Shown: piece after piece, positions 1 to 5,699 of the stretch
Position numbering within the stretch: position 1 is the stretch's first letter
Layout: each line of letters opens with the position of its first letter
Assembly: GCA_017435245.1 (NCBI GenBank)
Contig: JAFSFK010000088.1
Coordinates: forward strand, 1-5,699
Direction of reading: 5' to 3'
Length of the DNA: 5,699 nt
Source of the DNA: Oscillospiraceae bacterium
GTDB lineage: Bacteria > Bacillota > Clostridia > Oscillospirales > Oscillospiraceae
Notes under the pieces: generated by a model
The model's database searches: none
What the model was told of the DNA's origin: nothing
Seen by the model: the letters and a program-made list of their open reading frames with translations, nothing else
Made by a program: the position numbers and the translations under genes

Positions 1-154
1 GAGCGAATTGAAAATTGAAAGTTGAAAGTTGAAAATTGTGGTATTTTCCTTCGGAAAATAATTTAAAACGTCGGCGTAGCCGACACAATCATTTTCAATT
101 TTCCATTTTCCATTTTCAATTATTATCGAGCGTCAGCTCGCTAAACCGGAATTT
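1..154. repeat. Composite intergenic repeat with heptad tandem repeats and hairpins (left end outside window)
   Basis: This stretch has no credible gene and is built from repeats. Positions 6-38 carry tandem TTGAAAR-type heptads. Positions 91-121 carry the complementary type (attttcc/attttca units). Segments 6-31 and 96-121 are inverted copies matching at about 22 of 26 positions, so the region could fold into one long hairpin. Inside it are two short perfect hairpins: 42-60 (8-bp stem, loop ttc) and 70-84 (gtcggc/gccgac, loop gta). A third follows at 127-140 (cgagc/gctcg, loop gtca). The segment ends at 142-154 with taaaccggaattt, which is also the right end of the inverted-repeat element near 4587-4604. 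The left boundary lies before base 1. I infer a dispersed, non-coding, miniature mobile-type element; the copy number in the genome cannot be seen here. Confidence 0.7.
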
Positions 155-171
155 GAAGCTTCGCACAAAGG

Positions 172-193
172 TTCATCAGATTTTATGAAATCT
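172..193. promoter_or_regulatory. Possible operator: overlapping inverted repeats upstream of the operon promoter
   Basis: Two overlapping inverted repeats are visible: ttcat-N8-atgaa (172-189) and agattt-tatg-aaatct (178-193). They sit 22-43 bases upstream of the -35 hexamer, centred about 70 bases before the predicted transcription start. That is a usual distance for an activator such as the AraC-family protein encoded in this operon. The assignment is inference. AraC proteins often bind direct rather than inverted repeats, and the AT-rich 178-193 hairpin followed by a T-rich run could instead be a weak terminator for a gene left of the window. Confidence 0.25.
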
Positions 194-214
194 TATCTTT
201 TGTTTCTTTCTTCC

Positions 215-243
215 TTGACTTGATGCACCGATGTGTTTATGAT
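215..243 (+). promoter_or_regulatory. Sigma-A type promoter of the three-gene operon
   Basis: A -35 hexamer TTGACT (215-220) is separated by exactly 17 bases from a -10 hexamer TATGAT (238-243). Each hexamer differs from the TTGACA/TATAAT consensus at one position. Transcription would start near 250, giving a leader of about 22 bases that contains only the ribosome binding site. There is therefore no room for a riboswitch or attenuator between promoter and first gene, and regulation should act at initiation. The next two genes follow at gaps of 1 and 18 bases, with no comparably good promoter seen, so all three are probably transcribed from here. Confidence 0.8.
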
Positions 244-272
244 AAATTCAAATCGTATAAGGAGGAGATCCT

Positions 273-1466
273 ATGTACCATATGCAAGAAATGTACAACG
301 GCGTGGATTTTCGGATGGAGCGTGACGGGGATCTGTACATCGTCCGGGTCTACGATGAGAAGGACCGGCAGATCGGCCGCTGCAAAGGCAATGTGGTGGA
401 TGTGTACCTGAACGGTACTGTAATGAAGGCTATGGCCCTGGGCGCTTTGATGACTATGCCGGAATACCGCCGGCTGGGTATGGCCCGGCACACCTTCGAA
501 ATGCTCTACCGGGTGATGGAGGAGCGTGGCTGCATCCTCAGCTACCTGCACCCCTTCTCCTTCAACTACTACCGCTCCATCGGCTACGAACGGATCGCTG
601 ACCACCGGATCATCGAATTCCCCATCGACCGGCTGGACTTTGTCCCCCGGTATCCGGAACTGGAGCATATTATCGCCGAGGACAGCACTCTGGAAATGGA
701 GCAGGTATACAACGAATTCTGCCGCACCCGCAATGCAGGCTTCCTGCGCCGGGGTACCGTCACCACCACCGAGCCAAAGACTTGCGCCGGCTATACCTAC
801 GGTGGCCCTTACACCTATAACTGCAAGGGCGTGCTGAACTACCTCAGCCGGGACGAAGAGGGCAATGCCGATGGTTACATCATCTTCCGCAAGGAGATGG
901 ATCTTACCCACCACCACCTGTTCGGCAAAGTCCTGGTGGACGAGATCTGCTACACCTCCCCCGAAGCACTGCGCAAGCTGCTGGGTTTCATCCGGATGTA
1001 TGACGGTGAGGTGGATACTGTCATTTTCAACAACTGCGGTATGGCTCCGGAGGTGGAGCAGATGCTGCGGGACTACAAGTACATCAAAATCCAGTCCGTA
1101 CCCGACCTGTGTGCCCGTTTCCACGATGTCCAGGCAGTACTGGAACAGATGGTCTACCCCCAGGTAAAGGGCGAATTTACCGTCAAGGTCACTGACCCGG
1201 GTAAGCTGCCCTTCCCCACAGAAAAGACCGTTGGCACCTGGAATGTGGTATACGAAAAGGGCAAGGCTGCCGTCACCAAGCTTCCCGATGACGCAGCTTG
1301 TGATCTGGAGCTGGAAATGAGCGCTCTTGCCCAGCTGGTCCACGGCTTCCAGTCCTATGGCAAGCAGACTGCCCAGTACGCCCAGGGCGTTGTGCTCCAT
1401 AACGACTGCGACGATTTCTTCCGGGCATTCCCCAACCGGCCCTGCGGTCTTTACGACCTGTTCTAA
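273..1466 (+). CDS. Eis-like GNAT family N-acetyltransferase
   Basis: This 397-residue protein matches the Eis architecture (COG4552): an N-terminal GNAT domain (about 1-150), a second GNAT-like domain (about 165-285) and an SCP2-like C-terminal domain (about 295-390). The acetyl-CoA loop is seen at 63-71, with R66-x-x-G69-x-A71. Segment PFSFNYYRSIGYE (94-106) matches the family's conserved region, and Y100 is the likely counterpart of the general-acid tyrosine of mycobacterial Eis. The chain ends in Phe (F397), as in Eis, where the C-terminal carboxylate takes part in catalysis. Eis proteins transfer acetyl from acetyl-CoA to amines, including aminoglycosides; the native substrate of this one is unknown. 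No signal peptide or membrane segment is visible, so it is cytosolic. The start is set by a strong aaggaggag site at 259-267. It is first in an operon with an AraC regulator and a GH127-like hydrolase. Family assignment is firm, substrate is not. Confidence 0.9.
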   Translation: MYHMQEMYNGVDFRMERDGDLYIVRVYDEKDRQIGRCKGNVVDVYLNGTVMKAMALGALMTMPEYRRLGMARHTFEMLYRVMEERGCILSYLHPFSFNYYRSIGYERIADHRIIEFPIDRLDFVPRYPELEHIIAEDSTLEMEQVYNEFCRTRNAGFLRRGTVTTTEPKTCAGYTYGGPYTYNCKGVLNYLSRDEEGNADGYIIFRKEMDLTHHHLFGKVLVDEICYTSPEALRKLLGFIRMYDGEVDTVIFNNCGMAPEVEQMLRDYKYIKIQSVPDLCARFHDVQAVLEQMVYPQVKGEFTVKVTDPGKLPFPTEKTVGTWNVVYEKGKAAVTKLPDDAACDLELEMSALAQLVHGFQSYGKQTAQYAQGVVLHNDCDDFFRAFPNRPCGLYDLF

Positions 1467-1467
1467 T

Positions 1468-2310
1468 ATGTATTACCAACCACTGATCACCGATGAAGTC
1501 CCCTACCGCACCTTTGTGGGCAGGGACGGGATGGGCGGCTGGCACTGGCACAGCGAGATGGAGCTGATCCTCTGCCTGCAAGGCCAAATGCAGGTGGAAA
1601 CGGAAGAAAAGGTCTTCTGTTTATGCGCCGGTGACGCACTGATCCTGCCGGGTTGCTGCGCCCACAGCTGCAGCCGCAAAACCGAAGACCAGTGGCGGGC
1701 AGCTGTGGTATTCGGCTACAGCCTGCTGCGCAAGCAGTACGCTGCCATCCGGGATATCTGTCTGCACATTCCCGGCGGGTCTGAGCTGTATCAGCTGCTG
1801 CACCAACCGCTGGATGCTTTGCGGAACACTTTCACCGCCGATACCGCCGTCACCGAAGAAAACGAGTGGCGTATTCGGGGAAACCTGTTCCTGCTGTGCC
1901 AGGGGCTGCGCACCGTTCCCGAGGACACCCAGCTCTCTGCCGACCGGCAAAGCCGTGCCCAGAGACTGGAAAACATCTATGCCGTTCTCAGCTATGTGCG
2001 CAAGCACTACCAAGATCGCATTACGGTGGAACAGATGGCCCAGCTTTCCGGTTACGCCAAGACCTATTTCTGCCGGCAGTTTAAGAGCATCACCGGCATT
2101 CCCTTCTACCGGTATCTGACCTGCTACCGCATTTCCGTAGCCTGTATGATGCTGGAAGACGAGCGCAACTCCATGGCTCACATTGCCGAAAGCACCGGTT
2201 TTTCCACCCTGCCCCTGTTCAGCCGGGCATTCAAAGAAATCACAAAAATGACACCCAGCCAGTTCCAGGCCCTCCCTCCGGAGGAAAGAGTCCTGACCTG
2301 GGTCAATTAA
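1468..2310 (+). CDS. AraC-family transcriptional regulator (cupin sensor + HTH)
   Basis: This 280-residue regulator has an N-terminal AraC-type cupin domain (about 5-85). Its signature WHWHSEMELILCLQGQ lies at 25-40 and the turn CAGDALILPG at 53-62. The C-terminal AraC DNA-binding domain spans about 168-270, with helix-turn-helix one near 185-207 and two near 235-257 (IAESTGF...FSRAFKEITKMTPSQF). Cupin AraC proteins usually sense a sugar or small metabolite and activate nearby catabolic genes; control of this operon is inferred. I chose ATG 1468 because the frame, although open back to 1327, only reads as an AraC protein from here. No Shine-Dalgarno site precedes it, and the start lies one base after the acetyltransferase stop (TAA-T-ATG), so translation is probably coupled to the upstream gene. 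The ligand could be L-arabinose or an arabinoside given the downstream enzyme, but nothing in the sequence proves this. Confidence 0.9.
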   Translation: MYYQPLITDEVPYRTFVGRDGMGGWHWHSEMELILCLQGQMQVETEEKVFCLCAGDALILPGCCAHSCSRKTEDQWRAAVVFGYSLLRKQYAAIRDICLHIPGGSELYQLLHQPLDALRNTFTADTAVTEENEWRIRGNLFLLCQGLRTVPEDTQLSADRQSRAQRLENIYAVLSYVRKHYQDRITVEQMAQLSGYAKTYFCRQFKSITGIPFYRYLTCYRISVACMMLEDERNSMAHIAESTGFSTLPLFSRAFKEITKMTPSQFQALPPEERVLTWVN

Positions 2311-2328
2311 AAAGAGAGGTTATACGCT

Positions 2329-4308
2329 ATGAATATTCTTCCCGAACAGTCCAAAGCAAAAACCTATAACAAACTCCACCGTCTGCCCCTGGGCAGCATC
2401 ACCGCCGCCGGCTGGCTGAAGGAACAGCTGCAGCGGAACAAAGAAGGTATGGGCGGCCACCTGGACGAGCTGGAGCCGGATATGATCGCCACCCCCTTCA
2501 TCAACTACTCCGCCTTCAAGAGCCTGCCTCCCGAGAACAAGCCCGCAGACCCCACCTTTGCCGCAGGCTGGTCCAGCGAGATCTCCGGCTGCTACTGGCT
2601 GGGACTGATCATGCTGGCCTACACCCTTAACGACAAGGAGCTGATCGAAAAGGCAACAAACTGGGTAGACGCAGTCATTGCCCACCAGGAATCAGACGGT
2701 TACTTAGGCGGTTATCCCCCCCACACCGACCGTCTTGCCGACTATAACGGCTGGAGTGCCGGTTGGCTGTACCGGGGCTTGCTCAGCTTCTACGAGGTCA
2801 CCGGTCGGGAGGATGTTTTCCAGGCTGTTTACAAGGGCCTTTTATGGTTCTGCGAAAACTGGAAAGAGAGCAAGACCGACTATGTAGGCTCCATCCTCAT
2901 TGAGCCCATGATCGTAATGTTCGCCTACACCGGTGATGAGCGGCTGGTGCAGTTCAGCAAGGATTACCTGGACTGGCTGGAGAAAAACTCCACCTGGCAG
3001 AACAAGATCTCCCAGTATCTCTCCGACGAGCTTCCCTACGGCGCTATGCACGTGGTAGCCTACGGTGAAGACTTGAAGCACCCGGCACTGGTCTACTGCG
3101 CCACCGGCGAGCAGCTCATGCTGGACGCCAGTCTGAAAGCTATGGAAAAGGCCGCCCAGCGTATCATTCAGCCCACCGGCGGCCCCAGCTCCTGCGGCGA
3201 GTACTTAAGCCCCAAGGGCGCTGCCTGCGAGAGCGAATACTGCAACTTCACCACCTACAACCACACCTACGCCTGGCTGGCTATGATCACCGGCGAAGCA
3301 CAGTGGGCAGACCGGATGGAGCTGGCTCTGTTTAACGCCGCTGAGGGTGCCCGGAAAAAAGATGAAATGGCAATCGCCTATATGACCGCTCCCAACCAGC
3401 TTTACGCCAACCACCGCTCCACCATTTACGGCGTGGGTCCGGATATGGGCACCTACTCTCCCTGCTTCCGCACCGCCTGCTGCCCCACCCAGGCCATTCA
3501 GATCATCCCCGAATACATCCGGGGTATGTGTATGCAGGATGAAAAGGGAGAAAGCTACCTCTTCTGCTACGGTCCGGCAAAGGTGGATGCACAGAATATC
3601 GGTCTTGAGATGGACACTCTGTATCCCTTCCGGGACACCATCTCCATCAAGATCACCAAGGGGTCAAACCACAACCTGCACGTCCGTATCCCCGGTTGGT
3701 GCAAAGCTGCCAAGGCCAGCGTAAACGGCAAGGAAGCTGCCCTGACCGCAGAGGAAAACGGCTTTGCTTCTCTGGGCAAGGTAAATACCGGTGATGAGAT
3801 TTTGCTGACCTTCCCCATGGAACTGAAGATCGAGAAGGTGGACGACAGCGCTGCCGCCTCCAAGTTCCCCATGTGCATCAGCCGTGGTCCGCTGGTGTAC
3901 TCTCTGCCCGTACCCACCAAGTGGATCCCCTACGAGGGCACTCCCATCACCCCCGAAACCAATGTAAACTGGCCCTGGTTCAAGTGTCAGCCGGACTATC
4001 CGCAGGACGTGACCAACTTCCAGGCCCGGATCAACGGTTCCTGGGCAAGAGCTATGGACGAAAAGCTGGATCTGAGCCGCATCCGTGTCACCGAAAAAGA
4101 AGTCAGCGGCTATGTGTGGGAGAATCCCCCCATTTCCATTGAAGTACCAATGTACCACGCCCCCTACAGCCAGGCAGCTACCGGTATGCGCACTCCCGAG
4201 ACCTGGGAAGTGCCTATGAAGGTCCAGGGCGAGGAAATTATGAGCGAAATGGTGCCTATGGGCTGCACCAACCTGCGCATTACCTTCATCCCCAGAGCAG
4301 ACGTATAA
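2329..4308 (+). CDS. GH127/DUF1680-type glycoside hydrolase, putative beta-L-arabinofuranosidase
   Basis: This 659-residue protein belongs to the DUF1680 (Glyco_hydro_127, PF07944) group, at about the usual family length. An (alpha/alpha)-barrel region spans about 15-400, with typical repeats such as QESDGYLGG (120-128) and NGWSAGWLYRG (140-150). Beta-sandwich domains follow, ending in the characteristic GCTNLRITF (645-653). The zinc/thiol active site of the Bifidobacterium enzyme HypBA1 appears conserved: E303-x-C305 and the pair C384-C385 (in CCPTQ), where the first Cys would be the nucleophile. E291 is the best candidate for the other catalytic Glu, but lies only 12 residues before E303 versus 16 in HypBA1. 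There is no signal peptide, so it acts on imported substrates. PF07944 also includes GH146 and enzymes for aceric acid in pectin, so beta-L-arabinofuranosidase activity is probable, not certain. The start has an agagagg site at 2313-2319. It is third in the operon, 18 bases after the AraC gene. Confidence 0.88.
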   Translation: MNILPEQSKAKTYNKLHRLPLGSITAAGWLKEQLQRNKEGMGGHLDELEPDMIATPFINYSAFKSLPPENKPADPTFAAGWSSEISGCYWLGLIMLAYTLNDKELIEKATNWVDAVIAHQESDGYLGGYPPHTDRLADYNGWSAGWLYRGLLSFYEVTGREDVFQAVYKGLLWFCENWKESKTDYVGSILIEPMIVMFAYTGDERLVQFSKDYLDWLEKNSTWQNKISQYLSDELPYGAMHVVAYGEDLKHPALVYCATGEQLMLDASLKAMEKAAQRIIQPTGGPSSCGEYLSPKGAACESEYCNFTTYNHTYAWLAMITGEAQWADRMELALFNAAEGARKKDEMAIAYMTAPNQLYANHRSTIYGVGPDMGTYSPCFRTACCPTQAIQIIPEYIRGMCMQDEKGESYLFCYGPAKVDAQNIGLEMDTLYPFRDTISIKITKGSNHNLHVRIPGWCKAAKASVNGKEAALTAEENGFASLGKVNTGDEILLTFPMELKIEKVDDSAAASKFPMCISRGPLVYSLPVPTKWIPYEGTPITPETNVNWPWFKCQPDYPQDVTNFQARINGSWARAMDEKLDLSRIRVTEKEVSGYVWENPPISIEVPMYHAPYSQAATGMRTPETWEVPMKVQGEEIMSEMVPMGCTNLRITFIPRADV

Positions 4309-4331
4309 TCTCCAAGCGTCCTATAACAGCC

Positions 4332-4365
4332 AAATGTCCCGGCGGAACTCCCGCCGGGACGTTTT
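4332..4365 (+). terminator. Rho-independent terminator of the acetyltransferase-AraC-GH127 operon
   Basis: A perfect 10-bp GC-rich stem, gtcccggcgg (4336-4345) with ccgccgggac (4351-4360), closes a five-base loop (aactc) and is followed by gtttt. The preceding aaa and the following ttt can extend the pairing. It begins 24 bases after the GH127 stop codon. Because A bases also precede the stem, it may work weakly on the minus strand as a backstop for thrB transcripts. Confidence 0.88.
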
Positions 4366-4378
4366 ACATCTGCACTTC

Positions 4379-4604
4379 AAATTCCGGTTTATCGAGCTAT
4401 TTGTTATCGCACCCAAAGGCTCCCCTGTGTAAGGGGAGCTGTCAAAAATCTGTGATTTTTGACTGAGGGGTTGTTCTGAAAATGCAGCAATCATATGCTT
4501 TTTTTCGTGATTATACTTATCCTAACAACCCCTCCGACCTCGCTTGCGCTCAGCCACCTCCCCTTACACAGGGGAGGCTTTGACAACTCGATAAACCGGA
4601 ATTT
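4379..4604. repeat. 226-bp inverted-repeat (MITE-like) element between convergent genes
   Basis: The ends form an 18-bp perfect inverted repeat: aaattccggtttatcgag (4379-4396) and its exact complement (4587-4604). Inside, two longer arms (about 4415-4474 and 4524-4580) are also inverted copies. Both contain cctcccc/gctcccc-tgtgtaa-ggggag hairpins (4419-4439 and 4557-4577) and end in the ggggttgtt/aacaacccc pair. Between these conserved parts each arm has a different insert: a perfect 10-bp hairpin with loop tgt on the left (4441-4463), and an unrelated ctcgcttgcgctcag segment on the right. A non-repeated core of about 49 bases (4475-4523) separates the arms. No ORF is credible, so the element encodes nothing and would depend on enzymes supplied elsewhere. 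No clear target-site duplication is visible. I recognise the ctcccctgtgtaaggggag scaffold as common in gut Firmicute intergenic DNA; that is recollection, not a search result. Confidence 0.82.
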
Positions 4605-4611
4605 ATTACAC

Positions 4612-4638
4612 AAAAAGGGCGTGCTGCGGCACGCCCTT
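4612..4638 (-). terminator. Rho-independent terminator of thrB
   Basis: Read on the minus strand, a perfect 10-bp stem (aagggcgtgc with gcacgccctt) closes the four-base loop cgca and runs into a T5 tract formed by the A bases at 4612-4616. The stem starts 6 bases after the thrB stop codon, so it is the transcript end of that gene. Only the inverted-repeat element separates it from the terminator of the convergent operon, so the two transcription units are cleanly isolated. Confidence 0.9.
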
Positions 4639-4644
4639 GGTATT

Positions 4645-5535
4645 TTATTCTGCGGCAATGATATGGGCTCCCTGAAACTCTACGTGCAAGGGCATCATCT
4701 GCCAGTTTGCCTGGGTGATGCTGTCCAGCTTTTTCGCCAGCTTCTCATCCAGCTTTTTATCCCGGGTGATGCACAGCAGTGTGGGTCCGGCACCGCTCAG
4801 GCAGAAGGCCGCACCGTTGGTACGCACCAGCGCTTCAATAGCATCGTAATCCTTCACCAGGCTCTTGCGGTAGGGCTGGTGGATCCTGTCCTGCATGGCG
4901 TTGCGCAGCAGCTTTTCGTCACCCAGCTCCAGCGCCTTCAGCACCAGGGCACCGTGGGAGATGTTATAGATGGCATCTGCCCGGTTCAGCTGGGCAGGCA
5001 GCACACTTCTTGCCTTGGCGGTGGGCAGGTCGAAGTCCGGCACCAGCGCCAAAAACTCCCAGTCCGGGTGCAGGGGGAAATTCACCGTCACCGGCAGTCC
5101 GTTATCCACCATAGAGGCGGTCAGTCCACCGTAGAAGGCAGGTGCCAGGTTGTCCGGATGCCCCTCCATAGCATTGGTAATGTTCAGCAGACCCTGGGTG
5201 GACAGACGGCTGCCCCGGAGCACATTGGCACCCATTGCACCCGCCACCAGCAGCGCAGCAGAAGAACCCAGGCCACGGCAGATGGGGATATGGGCGTCGA
5301 TGTGGATCTTCACGCCCCGGACCTCCTCGCTTAAGGACGCCAGCACCGCACAGTAGGAAACATAGGCCAGATTATCCGGACCCGTGAATTCCTCGTCGCA
5401 GCCAGTGATCTGAAGTCCCTCCTCCATCTCCTCGAAGGTCACGTCGGTATATAAGCTCAGTGCGCAGCCGAAGGCATCAAAGCCGGGGCCAAGATTTGCC
5501 GTGGTAGCCGGCACACGAATGGTTACTCGTTTCAT
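4645..5535 (-). CDS. thrB: Homoserine kinase
   Basis: This 296-residue GHMP-superfamily kinase phosphorylates L-homoserine with ATP to give O-phospho-L-homoserine, the substrate of threonine synthase, in the cytoplasm. Motif 1 is at 8-26 (PATTANLGPGFDAFGCAL), with the family's N-terminal substrate region. The ATP-binding glycine loop GLGSSAA is at 88-94, EGHPDNLAP at 124-132, and the C-terminal GHMP motif SGAGPT at 247-252. The NRADAIYN segment (184-191) carries an Arg characteristic of ThrB. Length is normal and nothing is missing. The start has an aggag site (5541-5545 on the complementary strand), five bases upstream of ATG. No thrC or homoserine dehydrogenase gene lies in the window. At least 164 bases of repeat-rich DNA precede the gene, so it seems to be transcribed alone or at the end of a widely spaced unit. 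No T-box or leader peptide is evident in that upstream stretch. Confidence 0.95.
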   Translation of the reverse strand: MKRVTIRVPATTANLGPGFDAFGCALSLYTDVTFEEMEEGLQITGCDEEFTGPDNLAYVSYCAVLASLSEEVRGVKIHIDAHIPICRGLGSSAALLVAGAMGANVLRGSRLSTQGLLNITNAMEGHPDNLAPAFYGGLTASMVDNGLPVTVNFPLHPDWEFLALVPDFDLPTAKARSVLPAQLNRADAIYNISHGALVLKALELGDEKLLRNAMQDRIHQPYRKSLVKDYDAIEALVRTNGAAFCLSGAGPTLLCITRDKKLDEKLAKKLDSITQANWQMMPLHVEFQGAHIIAAE

Positions 5536-5562
5536 AGTTACTCCTAATTCTTTTTATGAATT

Positions 5563-5686
5563 AAATTCCAGTTTATCGGTGAGATGTTCGTTAGAAACTG
5601 TAGGGGCGGATATTATCCGCCCGGGGATTTTGTAAAACAAAATCCCATCACCGACAGGTGATAATATATGATTTCCTCCGGAAATC
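5563..5686. repeat. Hairpin-rich intergenic repeat upstream of thrB (right end may lie outside window)
   Basis: The segment opens with aaattccagtttatcg (5563-5578), one mismatch from the left end of the element at 4379. It then carries four hairpins almost end to end: 5604-5622 (gggcggata/tatccgccc around one base), 5624-5646 (perfect 10-bp stem, loop aaa), 5647-5662 (atcacc/ggtgat, loop gaca) and 5670-5686 (gatttcc/ggaaatc, loop tcc). The last resembles the hairpin at 42-60. No matching right end is seen before base 5699, so the element probably continues beyond the window. It lies upstream of thrB, so any thrB promoter must be inside or beyond it; thrB transcripts starting beyond it would carry these hairpins. 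I find no ORF in it. Confidence 0.7.
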
Positions 5687-5699
5687 CCAATTATTTGCA

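Noticed and set aside
237..1400. Long minus-strand open frame (387 codons) opposite the acetyltransferase gene
   Set aside because: Its translation has no recognisable domain and is rich in His, Val and Gly as expected for an antisense shadow of a GC-rich gene. The plus-strand frame has clear family motifs, a promoter and a ribosome binding site.
1327..1467. Upstream extension of the AraC reading frame by 47 codons
   Set aside because: The extra residues overlap the end of the acetyltransferase gene in another frame, are low-complexity Ser/Thr-rich, and precede the point where AraC-type sequence begins.
4379..4604. CRISPR-like array of repeats
   Set aside because: The repeats are inverted pairs around one centre, not regularly spaced direct repeats with spacers, and no cas gene is present.
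4495..5334. Plus-strand open frame (279 codons) opposite thrB and reaching into the inverted repeat
   Set aside because: It is antisense to a clear homoserine kinase, shows no family motif, and starts inside the repeat core without a good ribosome binding site.
5609..5642. Possible thrB promoter inside the repeat on the minus strand (TTTACA and TAATAT)
   Set aside because: The spacing is only about 15 bases and both hexamers lie in hairpin stems, so the match is too weak to list.
5536..5699. T-box riboswitch or threonine leader peptide upstream of thrB
   Set aside because: I see no T-box sequence, specifier-loop arrangement, Thr/Ile-rich short ORF, or terminator/antiterminator pair facing thrB in this stretch.

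Overview
The window looks like a chromosomal segment from an anaerobic gut Firmicute, probably in the Oscillospiraceae/Ruminococcaceae (Faecalibacterium, Gemmiger or Subdoligranulum-like). The reasons are GC-rich codon third positions in genes set against AT-rich intergenic DNA, Firmicute-style Shine-Dalgarno sites, and intergenic hairpin repeats of a kind I associate with these genera. The taxonomy is inference: there is no rRNA or other marker gene.

Layout. Positions 1-154 hold the right part of a composite repeat with AT-rich heptad tandem repeats and small hairpins. A near-consensus sigma-A promoter (215-243) then drives a tight three-gene plus-strand operon: an Eis-like GNAT acetyltransferase (273-1466), an AraC-family regulator (1468-2310, one base after the upstream stop codon) and a glycoside hydrolase of the DUF1680/GH127 type, a putative beta-L-arabinofuranosidase (2329-4308, 18 bases further on). 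A strong rho-independent terminator (4332-4365) ends the operon. A 226-bp inverted-repeat element (4379-4604) follows. Next come the terminator (4612-4638) and body (4645-5535) of a convergent minus-strand homoserine kinase gene, thrB. Its upstream region (5563-5686) carries a second hairpin-rich repeat.

How the genes fit together. The AraC protein has a cupin-type sensor domain and is the obvious candidate regulator of its own operon, responding to a sugar. The GH127-like enzyme lacks a signal peptide, so it would cleave small imported arabinosides in the cytoplasm. The Eis-like acetyltransferase is the odd partner: a two-GNAT plus SCP2-like protein family best known for N-acetylating amines, including aminoglycosides. 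No sugar transporter, arabinose isomerase or kinase is present. thrB belongs to threonine biosynthesis and appears unrelated to the operon.

The most unusual non-coding feature is a motif of about 14-18 bases (consensus aaattccRgtttatcg or its complement) that recurs in all three intergenic regions. It forms both ends of the central inverted repeat, which suggests a shared family of intergenic elements with interchangeable hairpin cores. I see no CRISPR array, tRNA, rRNA, transposase or phage gene.
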